Source: Nitrospirota bacterium (GTDB taxonomy: Bacteria; Nitrospirota; RBG-16-64-22). Taken from it: a stretch of DNA of 32,712 bases. The DNA is taken from assembly GCA_016195465.1 (NCBI GenBank), contig JACPZO010000035.1:1-32712 (forward strand). Reading direction: 5' to 3'. The position numbers and the translations under genes are program-made. The notes below the pieces were generated by a model that was not told the origin of the DNA, made no database searches, and saw nothing but the letters and a program-made list of their open reading frames with translations. The stretch's first letter is position 1. Each line of letters begins with the position of its first letter. Of this stretch, positions 25,091 through 32,712 are shown piece by piece.

Positions 25091-25425
25091 ACGTTTCTGG
25101 TTTACCCGCTCCGAAAATGGCTGACCCGTGCGTCGGTTTTCATCACTTTGCTGAAGCGGCTCTGCGTCACCGAGGGTCGGGAAGCCCGGTCACTTCGTGA
25201 GGTGGTACCCGTTTGTACCGTTCGTGCAATACTACCGATTATCCACGCCCCGGTCAATGCCTGTTGCCGCCTGTTGCCGGCGGGCTCCCCTCGTCTCCGT
25301 CCCACTCCCGCGTCTTGCCTCAACTTCCAAGGGTGATAGGATCGGGTTCGTCCGGTTGCCGGGAGATAACCAGATTCTAAACAAAATCTGTTACGTAAAC
25401 GCACATGAAGGGCTTACTGCTGCGT

Positions 25426-25704
25426 ATGGATTTAGACTGGGATCCGAAGAAGAGCGATGCGAACCGAACCAAGCATGGGATCGATTTCGAAACAGCCAAA
25501 GAGCTCTGGCAGGACGAGAACCGTGTGGAAATCCGGGCTCCGCATCCGGTGGAAGATCGAGCGATCGTTATTGCCCGACGGCATCAGAAACCCTGGACGG
25601 GCATCTACGCTGTGCGAGGCGCGACTCTTCGCATCATCTCGGAAAGGCGCGCCAGGAAGAGGGAGGTGGCGTTGTATGAAAAAGAGGCAACCGGCTCGGA
25701 CTAG
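25426..25704 (+). CDS. brnT: BrnT-family toxin
   Basis: BrnT is a RelE-fold ribonuclease toxin. The 92-residue product begins MDLDWDPKKSDANRTKHGIDFETAKELW, the family signature, and ends with ATLRIISERRARKREVALYE, where the basic residues thought to act on RNA lie. ATG 25426 fits the family start; ATG 25405 would add seven residues. The 3' end overlaps brnA by 29 bp, the standard toxin-antitoxin order. Confidence 0.88.
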   Translation: MDLDWDPKKSDANRTKHGIDFETAKELWQDENRVEIRAPHPVEDRAIVIARRHQKPWTGIYAVRGATLRIISERRARKREVALYEKEATGSD

Positions 25705-25951
25705 CGAGGAGTTCGACCGTCGCTTCGATGCCGGAGAGGATGTTCACGATCTCGTCGACATCTCCCAGGCAACGGTCATCCACTACGGGAAGAAGATGCG
25801 CATCACGTTGGATGTCGCGGGTTCCCTGGTGCGGGAAATCGATGAAATCCGACGGCAAATCGGCGTCGACCGCGGCTCGCTGATCAAGGTCTGGCTCCAC
25901 GAGCGAGTCAAGCAGGAGAAAGCCCGCCCGTCGAAGCCGGCGCTTGAGTAG
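25676..25951 (+). CDS. brnA: BrnA-family antitoxin
   Basis: This 91-residue antitoxin has an N-terminal toxin-binding part (TSEEFDRRFDAGEDVHDLVD) and a ribbon-helix-helix DNA-binding C-terminus (KKMRITLDVAGSLVREIDEI, GVDRGSLIKVWLHERV). BrnA normally represses its own operon. The start ATG 25676 follows GGGAGGTGG at a normal distance and lies within the end of brnT. The gene converges with the GGDEF-EAL gene, with 34 bp between stops. Confidence 0.88.
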   Translation: MKKRQPARTSEEFDRRFDAGEDVHDLVDISQATVIHYGKKMRITLDVAGSLVREIDEIRRQIGVDRGSLIKVWLHERVKQEKARPSKPALE

Positions 25952-25985
25952 CCCGAGGGCGCGGGCGGCGACGCTCGCAACCGGG

Positions 25986-28580
25986 TCAGGCGGACTTGAA
26001 CAGGTCCGGGGACGGCCTTCCGACGTGGTATCCCTGGGCGAAATCGATGCCGATGAGCTTGACGGCGTTCAATGTGTCCTCGTCCTCGACGTGTTCCGCG
26101 ACGGTGCGGATGTCGAATTCGCCGGCCAGCAGACAGATGCTCTTGACGAGAGCCATATCCCTGCGATCCCGAAGCATGTTTCGGATGAATTCACCCTCGA
26201 TCTTTACAAAATCGATCGGAAATCTTTTCAGGTAGTGGAACGTCGAAAAACCCGAACCGAAATCGTCGATGGCGAACTTGAACCCCTCGCCCTTGAGATT
26301 GCGGACGAACTTTTCAAGCGTTGACAAGTTCTTAACGGTTTCCCGTTCCGTCATTTCGAAGACCACCTTGGCGTGGTCGATTTTATATCTCCGTGTCAGG
26401 TCCAGGATCTGCGGCACGAATTCCTTCAGGATCAACAGCTTCGGCGACAGGTTGATGAAAAGGGTCCCGTTGTACCCCTCCGTCGCGGCCCGTTCGAAGA
26501 TGTGTTCCATCATGATGTAATCGAGCTTGTTGATAACGCCCATTCTCTCCGCGATCTCGATGAATTCTTCGGCCTGAAGGACGGTCCGGTCCGTGGGCAT
26601 CCGGCTGACGGCTTCGTGGCCGTTCACCTCGCCCGTCTTCAGGTTAACGATAGGCTCGTAGTAGGGGATGATGGTTTTTTCCTCCAGGGCCTGCAGGAGG
26701 ATGCGCGTTTTCTCTCCTATGCTCTTAAAGACCGCCATGATGTCGTTTTCGTTCGGGACCATCATCCTATTCTTCCCTTCCGCCTTTGCGCGATAAGCCA
26801 TGTTGTCCGCAAAGAGGACGAGATCCTTACCCGAGGCGGCGTGATCCGGGAAGACGGCCAAGCCGATCGAGACGGTGATCCTGATCGTTGTCCCGTCGGG
26901 TGCGGTGATCAACGGAGCGTTCAAGGCCTCCAGTATCCTGCTCCCGACGGAAAAAGCCTGCTCCTCATCGGCTTCCGGGAGAACGATCGCGAACTCGTCT
27001 CCGCCGTACCGGGCGAATACGTCGCCTTTCCGGAGCGATTCCCGCGCCTTCTCGGCAAGGGCGACGAGACACCGGTCGCCGAGTACGTGGCCGTGGGTAT
27101 CGTTGATCATCTTGAAGTTGTCGATGTCGATCATTAGGAGCGAGAACTTGTAGGCGTGCCTCTCGGCACGACTGATCTCGTAGCCGATCAGTTCCCAGAA
27201 CAGTCGTTGATTGTAAAGCCCCGTGAGGCCGTCTCTGGTGGCGAAGAACTCGAGGTCGATCGTGTACTTGGAAATGGCCCTGATCGAGCCGACCACGTTG
27301 AGCAACGTCGTCAGGATGCCTTCGATCGCCAGCGAGCGGATGGGATCCTGCGCCGCATCGGACTGAATTCCGATTCCCACGATTCCCCCGATTTGAGGAA
27401 GATCGAGAATCAGGGTCCTCGTCTGAATGGCGAAGGCCGCCTCGCTCACGTCCAGGACCGCCTGGGAGGGGTCGGCGACATTGTGCGAAACGGCCGCCCC
27501 GATGCTGCGCCCGGTGTCGGGGGCATCCTTTTCGATCCGCCGCCGGATCATTCTCTCGCCGCGTTCCCTTGCCGCCGGAGACGGTGTTCCCCTCCAGAAT
27601 ATTTCAAGGGCATACTCCCCCTCTCCAAGGCAAAAGATCGAAAAGAGCGCATCCGCCGCCATCACTCTATTGACTTCCACCAGAATGCGCCCTACGTGCT
27701 CTTTCCAGTCCCTCACGGCCTCCGAGGTGATGACGAATTTCTCCAAGAGGCGTATTTCGAACTCGAGGATATCCTTGTCGATGGCGACGTGTCTCATCTT
27801 CGCAACGAGCACCTCGAACTCCGCGAAGAGGCGGTTGTATTCGGAGAACCCGAGGGCGACGCCCTTCATCTCGAGACGGGTCAGGTCGGCGACGCTGTTG
27901 ATCTGAGCGATCTGTTCGTGGAGGAGGCGAGTCGATCTGTTGATTCGGGAGTTGACGAAGCGCGTGACCAGGAACGCCATGGCGATTGGAATCGGGGAGA
28001 GGCTCAGGAAGAAGAATCTGAATCCCCGGCTCGCCTTGCCGACGACGGGTGCCAAGTCCTGGACGATCGTGATGAGGCCCAGCGTGTCCCCGGCCGTCGC
28101 GTTGGTGTGGCAGGACAAGCAGGGGCCCAGGGCCTTAAGGGGGTAATGGTTACGCACGGCGTGGTCGTTCCATTTGCGGACGGTGTTCCCCGTCCGGAAC
28201 GCGGTCTCGGCGTCGGCGTCCATCGCCTGCTGGGGAATCTTTCCGAAGAGCTCTTCGACGATCTCTCCGCGGTGAATCTCCACGGTGAAGGGCGCCGCCT
28301 CGTCAACGCTCTGGTGCGACGAGATGAAATCGAGAAGATCGGCCCGGGTCCAGCCCTTTTTCATGACCTGATACATGGAGTTGAGAATCTGCCGGGATAC
28401 GGTGTCGGAAAGTTCAAGAGCGTGCGCCTCGATGGCGCGCTCATAAACGGTGGACGTCACAACATACGCCGAGTAAAAGCTGACGAAGGAAACCGCCAAC
28501 GTTGCCAGGCAAACAAACGACCTCATGGCCATTTGCCTCGGCGGTTGCGGTGCCCGATCGGTTCCGATGCCAAATCTCAT
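25986..28580 (-). CDS. Periplasmic heme c sensor with GGDEF and EAL domains
   Basis: This is an inner-membrane cyclic-di-GMP enzyme of up to 864 residues. TM1 (about 21-42) and TM2 (about 187-207) flank a periplasmic domain with a c-type heme motif, Cys154-x2-Cys157-His158, of the Tll0287-like kind. A linker and a GAF-like region (about 285-440) follow. The GGDEF domain (about 445-610) has an intact GGDEF at 526-530 and an inhibitory I-site RKGD at 517-520. The EAL domain (about 620-864) reads EAV at 656-658 and keeps Asn710, Glu742, Asp772-Asp773, Lys793 and the C-terminal QGYHVGRP, but the YQP Gln is Glu. Both synthesis and breakdown of c-di-GMP are thus possible. Start choices are ATG 28580, 28532 and 28526; GAGG lies upstream of the last two. 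Confidence 0.88.
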   Translation of the reverse strand: MRFGIGTDRAPQPPRQMAMRSFVCLATLAVSFVSFYSAYVVTSTVYERAIEAHALELSDTVSRQILNSMYQVMKKGWTRADLLDFISSHQSVDEAAPFTVEIHRGEIVEELFGKIPQQAMDADAETAFRTGNTVRKWNDHAVRNHYPLKALGPCLSCHTNATAGDTLGLITIVQDLAPVVGKASRGFRFFFLSLSPIPIAMAFLVTRFVNSRINRSTRLLHEQIAQINSVADLTRLEMKGVALGFSEYNRLFAEFEVLVAKMRHVAIDKDILEFEIRLLEKFVITSEAVRDWKEHVGRILVEVNRVMAADALFSIFCLGEGEYALEIFWRGTPSPAARERGERMIRRRIEKDAPDTGRSIGAAVSHNVADPSQAVLDVSEAAFAIQTRTLILDLPQIGGIVGIGIQSDAAQDPIRSLAIEGILTTLLNVVGSIRAISKYTIDLEFFATRDGLTGLYNQRLFWELIGYEISRAERHAYKFSLLMIDIDNFKMINDTHGHVLGDRCLVALAEKARESLRKGDVFARYGGDEFAIVLPEADEEQAFSVGSRILEALNAPLITAPDGTTIRITVSIGLAVFPDHAASGKDLVLFADNMAYRAKAEGKNRMMVPNENDIMAVFKSIGEKTRILLQALEEKTIIPYYEPIVNLKTGEVNGHEAVSRMPTDRTVLQAEEFIEIAERMGVINKLDYIMMEHIFERAATEGYNGTLFINLSPKLLILKEFVPQILDLTRRYKIDHAKVVFEMTERETVKNLSTLEKFVRNLKGEGFKFAIDDFGSGFSTFHYLKRFPIDFVKIEGEFIRNMLRDRRDMALVKSICLLAGEFDIRTVAEHVEDEDTLNAVKLIGIDFAQGYHVGRPSPDLFKSA

Positions 28581-29493
28581 CGTTTGTCCGCGCGTGGAGA
28601 GGCCGGTCCGCTCGGTCTCGATTCAACTGCCGGTTCAATGGCCGCCAGGAGATCGTCCGGCCCAGCCGTCATCCGTAGCATTGTGTTATTCGGAAGAAGA
28701 TGCGATTCCGATCGGTTCGAGAGGCGTGATAGACCGATCCGGGGGGAGCCCAGGCGCCCGCGCCACCCGATCGGGCCGAAAGGCGCTTGCGCCTGGTAGA
28801 CTACCTGTTAACAATTTACCAAGGAAACGCGAACGAGTCAATCGCGGTTCCATGTGCGAATCCCAGGAAATCTATTTAATCTTCTTATCGAAATCCCCTC
28901 GGTTTCTTATAAGGCGTTCGTCCAGATGACCCTCCGCAAGATCCCCAAGGAGGAGTATGGGAGACTCCTTCATCCGTTGCGTCAAATTCCGGCAGATCCG
29001 TGGGGATGGGAAGAACCGCTCAAAAGGAGAAATACGACCTCCGGCGCCGCTGGTTCGGGCGGCAGCGGGTTGACCGGAACCCGCGAAACCAAGGGAGACG
29101 CCATACGAAGCCGGCGTGTAAGGCGGGGTCCTCGGGAGATCTCGCGCAATGGGTTTACAAACCGGATTTGCGAGGTTGACGCACATAGGGTATCATGTAT
29201 TCGCAGTCAGGCAGAGACGAGAATCGGAGGAAGAAAAGGCCGTTTCTCGACCGGTGACAAGGTGGAGCCGGCCCCTTCGCATCCCCACTCGGTTGCGTTC
29301 GATTTTTCGGGGTGTCTTCATGAACCGCGCAGTGCGCCACAATCCCGACCCCGATCTCTTCATCCGCATTGAGGGAGTCTCTGAGTGGACGGAGGTCAGC
29401 CCGCAGGTATTCAGCACTCCGCGAGCGTGCGTTTCATGACCGATCCCGTGTCCCGGCATTGTCCTTTTCCGCCGCGCTTCCGTTAGTCGTCCC
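28581..29493. other. 913-bp intergenic region with no recognised gene
   Basis: Short frames on both strands here have no recognisable domain and no good ribosome site. A perfect AGGCGC-TT-GCGCCT palindrome lies at 28781-28794, and an AAGGAG/CTCCTT arm pair at 28947-28970. TTGACG (29176-29181) is followed 16 bp later by TATTCG, a weak promoter candidate directed toward priA. No tRNA, riboswitch core or insertion-sequence end was seen. It may hold an unidentified RNA or decayed genes. Confidence 0.4.
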
Positions 29494-31722
29494 ATGAGTC
29501 TCGCCGATTCGGCCGCCACGCCGCGCATCGCCGAAGTCGCCATCGGTCAGCGGGTGGACAAGCTGTTTCACTACGCCGTGCCGCCCCGCCTGGCCGCGAG
29601 CCTGCATCCCGGCCACCGCGTCGTCGTTCCGTTCGGCAAGGGCCGCCGCGTCGGGTTCGTCGTGGCGCTCGTCCGCGAGGCCGGCGTCCCCGTCCTGAAG
29701 GAGATCGAATCGGCGCCGGACGAGCAGGCCGTCGTCTCCGAAGACCTCCTCGATCTCGCCCGCTGGGTGGCCGACTACTACGCCGCCCCGCTGGGCCTCG
29801 TTCTCCGGACCATCCTCCCTCCCGGTTTCTCCGACCCGGAAAAGGCCTTCGCGAAAGAGAAACGGGAGATTCGAGTCGCCCTTGTCGGCAACCCTTCCGC
29901 GGCGCGGATGAGGCTCACGGCGAAGCAGGAAGCCGTCCTCGACCTCCTCCAGGATTTCGGCGGGGAGATGCCGCTCGCGGCCCTCCGCGCCGCGGGCGCG
30001 TCGGCCGCTGCCGCGTCCGCTCTCGAGAAGAAGGGACTCGTGGCGTTCAGGAAGGGGGAGGCCGCCCGCCCCGCGCACCCGGATACGGGCGAGCGGGAGG
30101 GGGCGATCGTCCTCTCGGAGGCGCAAACGAGGGCCGTCGCGGCGATCGGCGAGGCCGTTCGCGGCGGAACGTTCGCTCCGTTCCTTCTCCACGGCGTCAC
30201 GGGGAGCGGAAAGACGGAGGTCTATCTTCGCCTCATCCAGGAACTCGTCCGGGAGGGGGGCGGGGCGCTCGTCCTCGTCCCGGAGATCGCGCTCACGCCC
30301 CAGCTCATCGGCCGGTTCGTCCGGCGGCTCGGGGACGCCGTGGCCGTCCTCCATTCCGGCCTCACGGACGCGGAGCGGCGGGACCAGTGGAAGCGGCTCC
30401 GGTCGGGGGAGGCGCGCGTGGCCGTGGGCGTGCGGTCGGCCGTCTTCGCCCCCGTGGAGAGCCTGAGGCTCCTCGTCGTGGACGAGGAGCACGATCCGTC
30501 CTACAGGCAGGACGAAGGCGTCCGGTATCACGCCCGGGACGTGGCCGTGATGCGGGCCAAGCGGGCGGGGATCCCCGCCATCCTCGGAACGGCGACGCCT
30601 TCCCTCGAGACGTTCCACAACGCCCGCGAAGGCCGCTACCGGACCCTCGATCTTCCCGAGCGGGCCGGGGGGGCTGTTTTTCCGACCGTCCGAATCGTGG
30701 ATTTGAGGAGCGCAAAGTCGGGCAACCGGTTCCTCTCCCCGGACCTCCTCTCGGCCGTCGAAGAGAGACTCGCGAGAAGCGAGCAGTCTCTTCTCTTCCT
30801 GAACAGGCGCGGCTGGGCCTCCTTCCTCCTCTGCCGCGAGTGCGGCGCGACGCTCTCGTGCGATCATTGCAGTGTCACGCTCACTGTCCACAAGGGGGAC
30901 AGATCCGCCCGGTGCCACTACTGCGGCCACACCCGCCCTCTCCCCGAAATCTGCCCAAGTTGCGGCGGGACGCGCATGGCCCCGCTCGGCGTGGGGACGG
31001 AACAGATTGAGGAAGAGCTGAAGGCGCGGTTCCCATCCGCCCGAGTGGCGCGGATGGACCGGGATACGATGGGGGAAAGGGGGGCGTACAGCGATCTTGT
31101 CCGCAGTCTCAATGAAGGGGACGTGGATATTCTCGTCGGGACGCAGATGGTCACGAAGGGGCACCACTTCCCGCGCGTGTCGCTCGTGGGCGTCGTCCTG
31201 GCCGAGGCGTCGCTCATGGTGCCGGATTTCAGGGCGACGGAGCGGACGTTCCACCTTCTCATGCAGGTGGCGGGCCGGGCCGGACGGGGAGAGGTGCCGG
31301 GAGAAGTCATCGTCCAGACATTCGTGCCCGAGCACCCGGTCCTCGCCTTCGTCCGGGAGCACGACTATGCGGGTTTCGCCGAGGCGGAGCTTTCCGCGAG
31401 ACGCGAGGTGCGCTATCCTCCCTTCGTCCGTCTCGTGCGCGTGTTGATCACGGGGGCGGACGAATTGCGAGTCTCCGCGGCCGCCGCAAGGGGCGCGGCC
31501 GCCATGCGGGACGCGAGCGGGAAAGACATCGATGTCCTCGGGCCGGCGCCCGCGCCCCTCGCGCGGCTAAAGGGGAAGTTCCGCTGGCACATCCTCCTTA
31601 AAGGCAAGGAACCCGGCCGGTTGAAGGACTTGGCTCGGCGCGGATCGCAGGCGATTCAACGGGCGCCGGCCGCTTCGTCGCTCGCGGTGCTGATCGACGT
31701 CGATCCCGTGGGACTCATGTAA
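29494..31722 (+). CDS. priA: Primosomal replication-restart helicase PriA
   Basis: PriA is the 3'-to-5' DNA helicase that recognises stalled forks and reloads the replisome. The 742-residue product matches E. coli PriA (732). An N-terminal DNA-binding part (VDKLFHYAVPPRL, HRVVVPFGKGRRVGFVV) precedes Walker A HGVTGSGKTEVYLRLI (about 232), the DEEH box VVDEEHDPSYRQ (about 329) and motif III GTATPS. The zinc region (about 445-495) has all four Cys pairs: CRECG, CDHC, CHYCG and CPSCG. GTQMVTKGHHFPRV and QVAGRAGRG are the last helicase motifs. The start ATG 29494 has no clear Shine-Dalgarno. A small unknown gene follows after 44 bp. Confidence 0.96.
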   Translation: MSLADSAATPRIAEVAIGQRVDKLFHYAVPPRLAASLHPGHRVVVPFGKGRRVGFVVALVREAGVPVLKEIESAPDEQAVVSEDLLDLARWVADYYAAPLGLVLRTILPPGFSDPEKAFAKEKREIRVALVGNPSAARMRLTAKQEAVLDLLQDFGGEMPLAALRAAGASAAAASALEKKGLVAFRKGEAARPAHPDTGEREGAIVLSEAQTRAVAAIGEAVRGGTFAPFLLHGVTGSGKTEVYLRLIQELVREGGGALVLVPEIALTPQLIGRFVRRLGDAVAVLHSGLTDAERRDQWKRLRSGEARVAVGVRSAVFAPVESLRLLVVDEEHDPSYRQDEGVRYHARDVAVMRAKRAGIPAILGTATPSLETFHNAREGRYRTLDLPERAGGAVFPTVRIVDLRSAKSGNRFLSPDLLSAVEERLARSEQSLLFLNRRGWASFLLCRECGATLSCDHCSVTLTVHKGDRSARCHYCGHTRPLPEICPSCGGTRMAPLGVGTEQIEEELKARFPSARVARMDRDTMGERGAYSDLVRSLNEGDVDILVGTQMVTKGHHFPRVSLVGVVLAEASLMVPDFRATERTFHLLMQVAGRAGRGEVPGEVIVQTFVPEHPVLAFVREHDYAGFAEAELSARREVRYPPFVRLVRVLITGADELRVSAAAARGAAAMRDASGKDIDVLGPAPAPLARLKGKFRWHILLKGKEPGRLKDLARRGSQAIQRAPAASSLAVLIDVDPVGLM

Positions 31723-31766
31723 GAGAACCCAACGTGGGCCGTTGACGGGCCGCGCGAGGGGGGAAA

Positions 31767-32207
31767 ATGAGACGGCAGAAGGACAGGCTGTGGACATGGC
31801 TCCTGGCGGAAGGACCGCCGCGGATCGACGAGAACGAGTGGGCGAGGCGCGGCGGCAAATGGATCGTCTTCGACAAGGCGGAGAGGATCCTCGATCTGGC
31901 GGAGAAGCTGGCTCCGCTAGTGGATTCCGGCGAGGTCGTGAGCGCCAAGTACTGGAACGGCGACCCGAGCGCCATCTGCGTCTACTCTCTGGATCGGGAT
32001 CGAGAGAAAACCTGGGGGATTCTGAGACGGCTGGGCGCCGGCGACAGCATCGTCTGGGAGTACGACTTCGCCTGGGACAAGAACATCCGCGAGCCCCTGG
32101 AGTTCCTCTTCTCCTGGTCCTCCAAGTTCCGAACGATCGTTCAAAGCTACGGCGTATTCGGGACGCTCAGATTGATCCGCGAGGTTCTCACCGGGGGCAA
32201 GGGCTGA
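31767..32207 (+). CDS. Conserved hypothetical protein, possible phosphothreonine-lyase-domain-like
   Basis: The 146-residue product is soluble, without signal peptide or membrane helix. The core GGKWIVFDKAERILDLAEKL, SGEVVSAKYW and AICVYSLDRDREKTWGILRRL resembles, from memory, small bacterial proteins labelled putative phosphothreonine lyase domain (KWLVF, AKV, VICVYTYD, a helix with REELR). The similarity is weak and no catalytic role can be claimed. The start ATG 31767 follows GAGGGGGG at a good distance. It lies 44 bp after priA on the same strand, so it is probably co-transcribed. Confidence 0.65.
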   Translation: MRRQKDRLWTWLLAEGPPRIDENEWARRGGKWIVFDKAERILDLAEKLAPLVDSGEVVSAKYWNGDPSAICVYSLDRDREKTWGILRRLGAGDSIVWEYDFAWDKNIREPLEFLFSWSSKFRTIVQSYGVFGTLRLIREVLTGGKG

Positions 32208-32306
32208 GTGGTTCCGGGCGCAGGAACGCGCAGGATGTTGCGACCGTTGACCCGGGGGAGGGTTTCTGGTAGCTTTTCCTTAAAGCCGTCCAGACAGGCT
32301 GTCAGG

Positions 32307-32593
32307 CTCCATCCCCTCCAGGAGTCAGGAACGATGCGGTTACAGCCCCTCTCCCGGAACCACGCCCCGCCTTCGCGGGGTCCGCACAGGCTCTCGCGGA
32401 ACCGCGATCGTGCTCTTTTCCCCGGCCATCACCTGCCCTTGCAGGCCGGGCCATGCCTCAGGCGACCGAAACGGCGCCCCGGCCCTACGGTCGAAAGCCC
32501 GCAATCCTCGCTGGATCATTTCTCAGAATACGTCGCAGGAAACAATTCCCACAAAGTCCTGGCGAATAACTTAGCAAAACTAGCAACGTCCCC
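32307..32593 (+). repeat. Dispersed repeat, copy B (287 bp)
   Basis: This is the inverted partner of 21215-21440. The ends and the hairpin are shared. Copy B has an extra segment of 57 bp near 32428-32485 after GGCCAT, a multiple of three, so the MRLQ...HKVLANNL frame stays open in both copies. It lies 100 bp downstream of the 31767-32207 gene, with a terminator 53 bp beyond it. Confidence 0.85.
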
Positions 32594-32645
32594 GTCGGGC
32601 CCTCGTCCAGACAGGTAACAGTTTAGCCCTTTTGCAATAAATTTT

Positions 32646-32684
32646 GCCCGGATGTCGGGAAAGACCTTGACATCCGGGCTTTTT
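32646..32684 (+). terminator. Rho-independent terminator
   Basis: A perfect 11-bp stem (GCCCGGATGTC 32646-32656 with its complement 32669-32679) and a 12-nt loop are followed by TTTTT. It would end the priA transcript or an RNA from repeat copy B. Confidence 0.88.
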
Positions 32685-32694
32685 GTGGTAAATT
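32667..32694 (+). promoter_or_regulatory. Candidate promoter overlapping the terminator
   Basis: A perfect TTGACA (32667-32672) lies in the right arm of the terminator, with TAAATT 16 bp later (32689-32694) in AT-rich sequence. It would serve a gene beyond the window. Confidence 0.45.
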
Positions 32695-32712
32695 TATAAG
32701 AGTATAAAGGCT

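Noticed and set aside
28900-29160. c-di-GMP (GEMM) riboswitch near the GGDEF-EAL gene
   Set aside because: A GGGA-ACGCC-GAAGCC stretch looks vaguely similar, but the conserved GGCAAACC-GAAA core is absent and it lies on the wrong side of the gene.
29149-29439. 96-codon plus-strand frame upstream of priA
   Set aside because: It has no recognisable domain and no Shine-Dalgarno, and competing frames overlap it on both strands.

Overview
The window is 32.7 kb of GC-rich bacterial chromosome from a Gram-negative organism: it carries a lipid A (L-Ara4N) modification pathway. Menaquinone genes of the futalosine route, a bacterial-type 2[4Fe-4S] ferredoxin, a molybdopterin oxidoreductase and a c-type-heme-linked cyclic-di-GMP protein suggest respiratory, probably anaerobic or microaerophilic, metabolism. 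The phylum is not resolved by eye. Many starts are GTG or TTG, and several kinds of short palindromic repeat sit between genes, as is common in GC-rich environmental lineages such as Desulfobacterota, Nitrospirota or NC10.

Layout. 1-3905: the 3' part of a membrane-anchored spermidine-synthase-like protein, then transketolase. 3872-8150: a YoaE-type molybdopterin oxidoreductase convergent with transketolase, a divergent tandem-domain PTPS-family gene followed directly by folE, and a ferredoxin with a clear promoter and terminator. 8150-10870: an accessory patch with a DDE transposase broken by a 49-bp tandem duplication, an octamer array, a nest of six palindromes and a small coiled-coil membrane protein. 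10872-15999: an amidohydrolase, mqnE, mqnC and an ArnT-like glycosyltransferase in one tight plus-strand unit. 15990-21005: a minus-strand arn operon, arnB-arnC-arnA(formyltransferase)-arnA(decarboxylase)-arnD, convergent with arnT. 21215-21887: a dispersed repeat and a HicAB module. 22278-24107: typA/bipA with a possible attenuator in its leader. 24469-25951: a truncated gene fragment, a VOC protein, a possible attC-like site and a BrnTA module. 25986-28580: the GGDEF-EAL sensor. 29494-32207: priA and a small unknown gene. The window ends with a second, inverted copy of the dispersed repeat and a strong terminator.

How the genes work together. The Arn proteins would make and transfer 4-amino-4-deoxy-L-arabinose to lipid A, with ArnT supplied from the menaquinone transcript; no flippase (ArnE/F) or UDP-glucose dehydrogenase is present. 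The amidohydrolase, MqnE and MqnC cover three steps of futalosine menaquinone synthesis. FolE makes dihydroneopterin triphosphate, the usual substrate of PTPS enzymes, and the neighbouring PTPS fusion has its catalytic residues split between its two domains. That fusion and the dispersed repeat pair are the most unusual items in the window.
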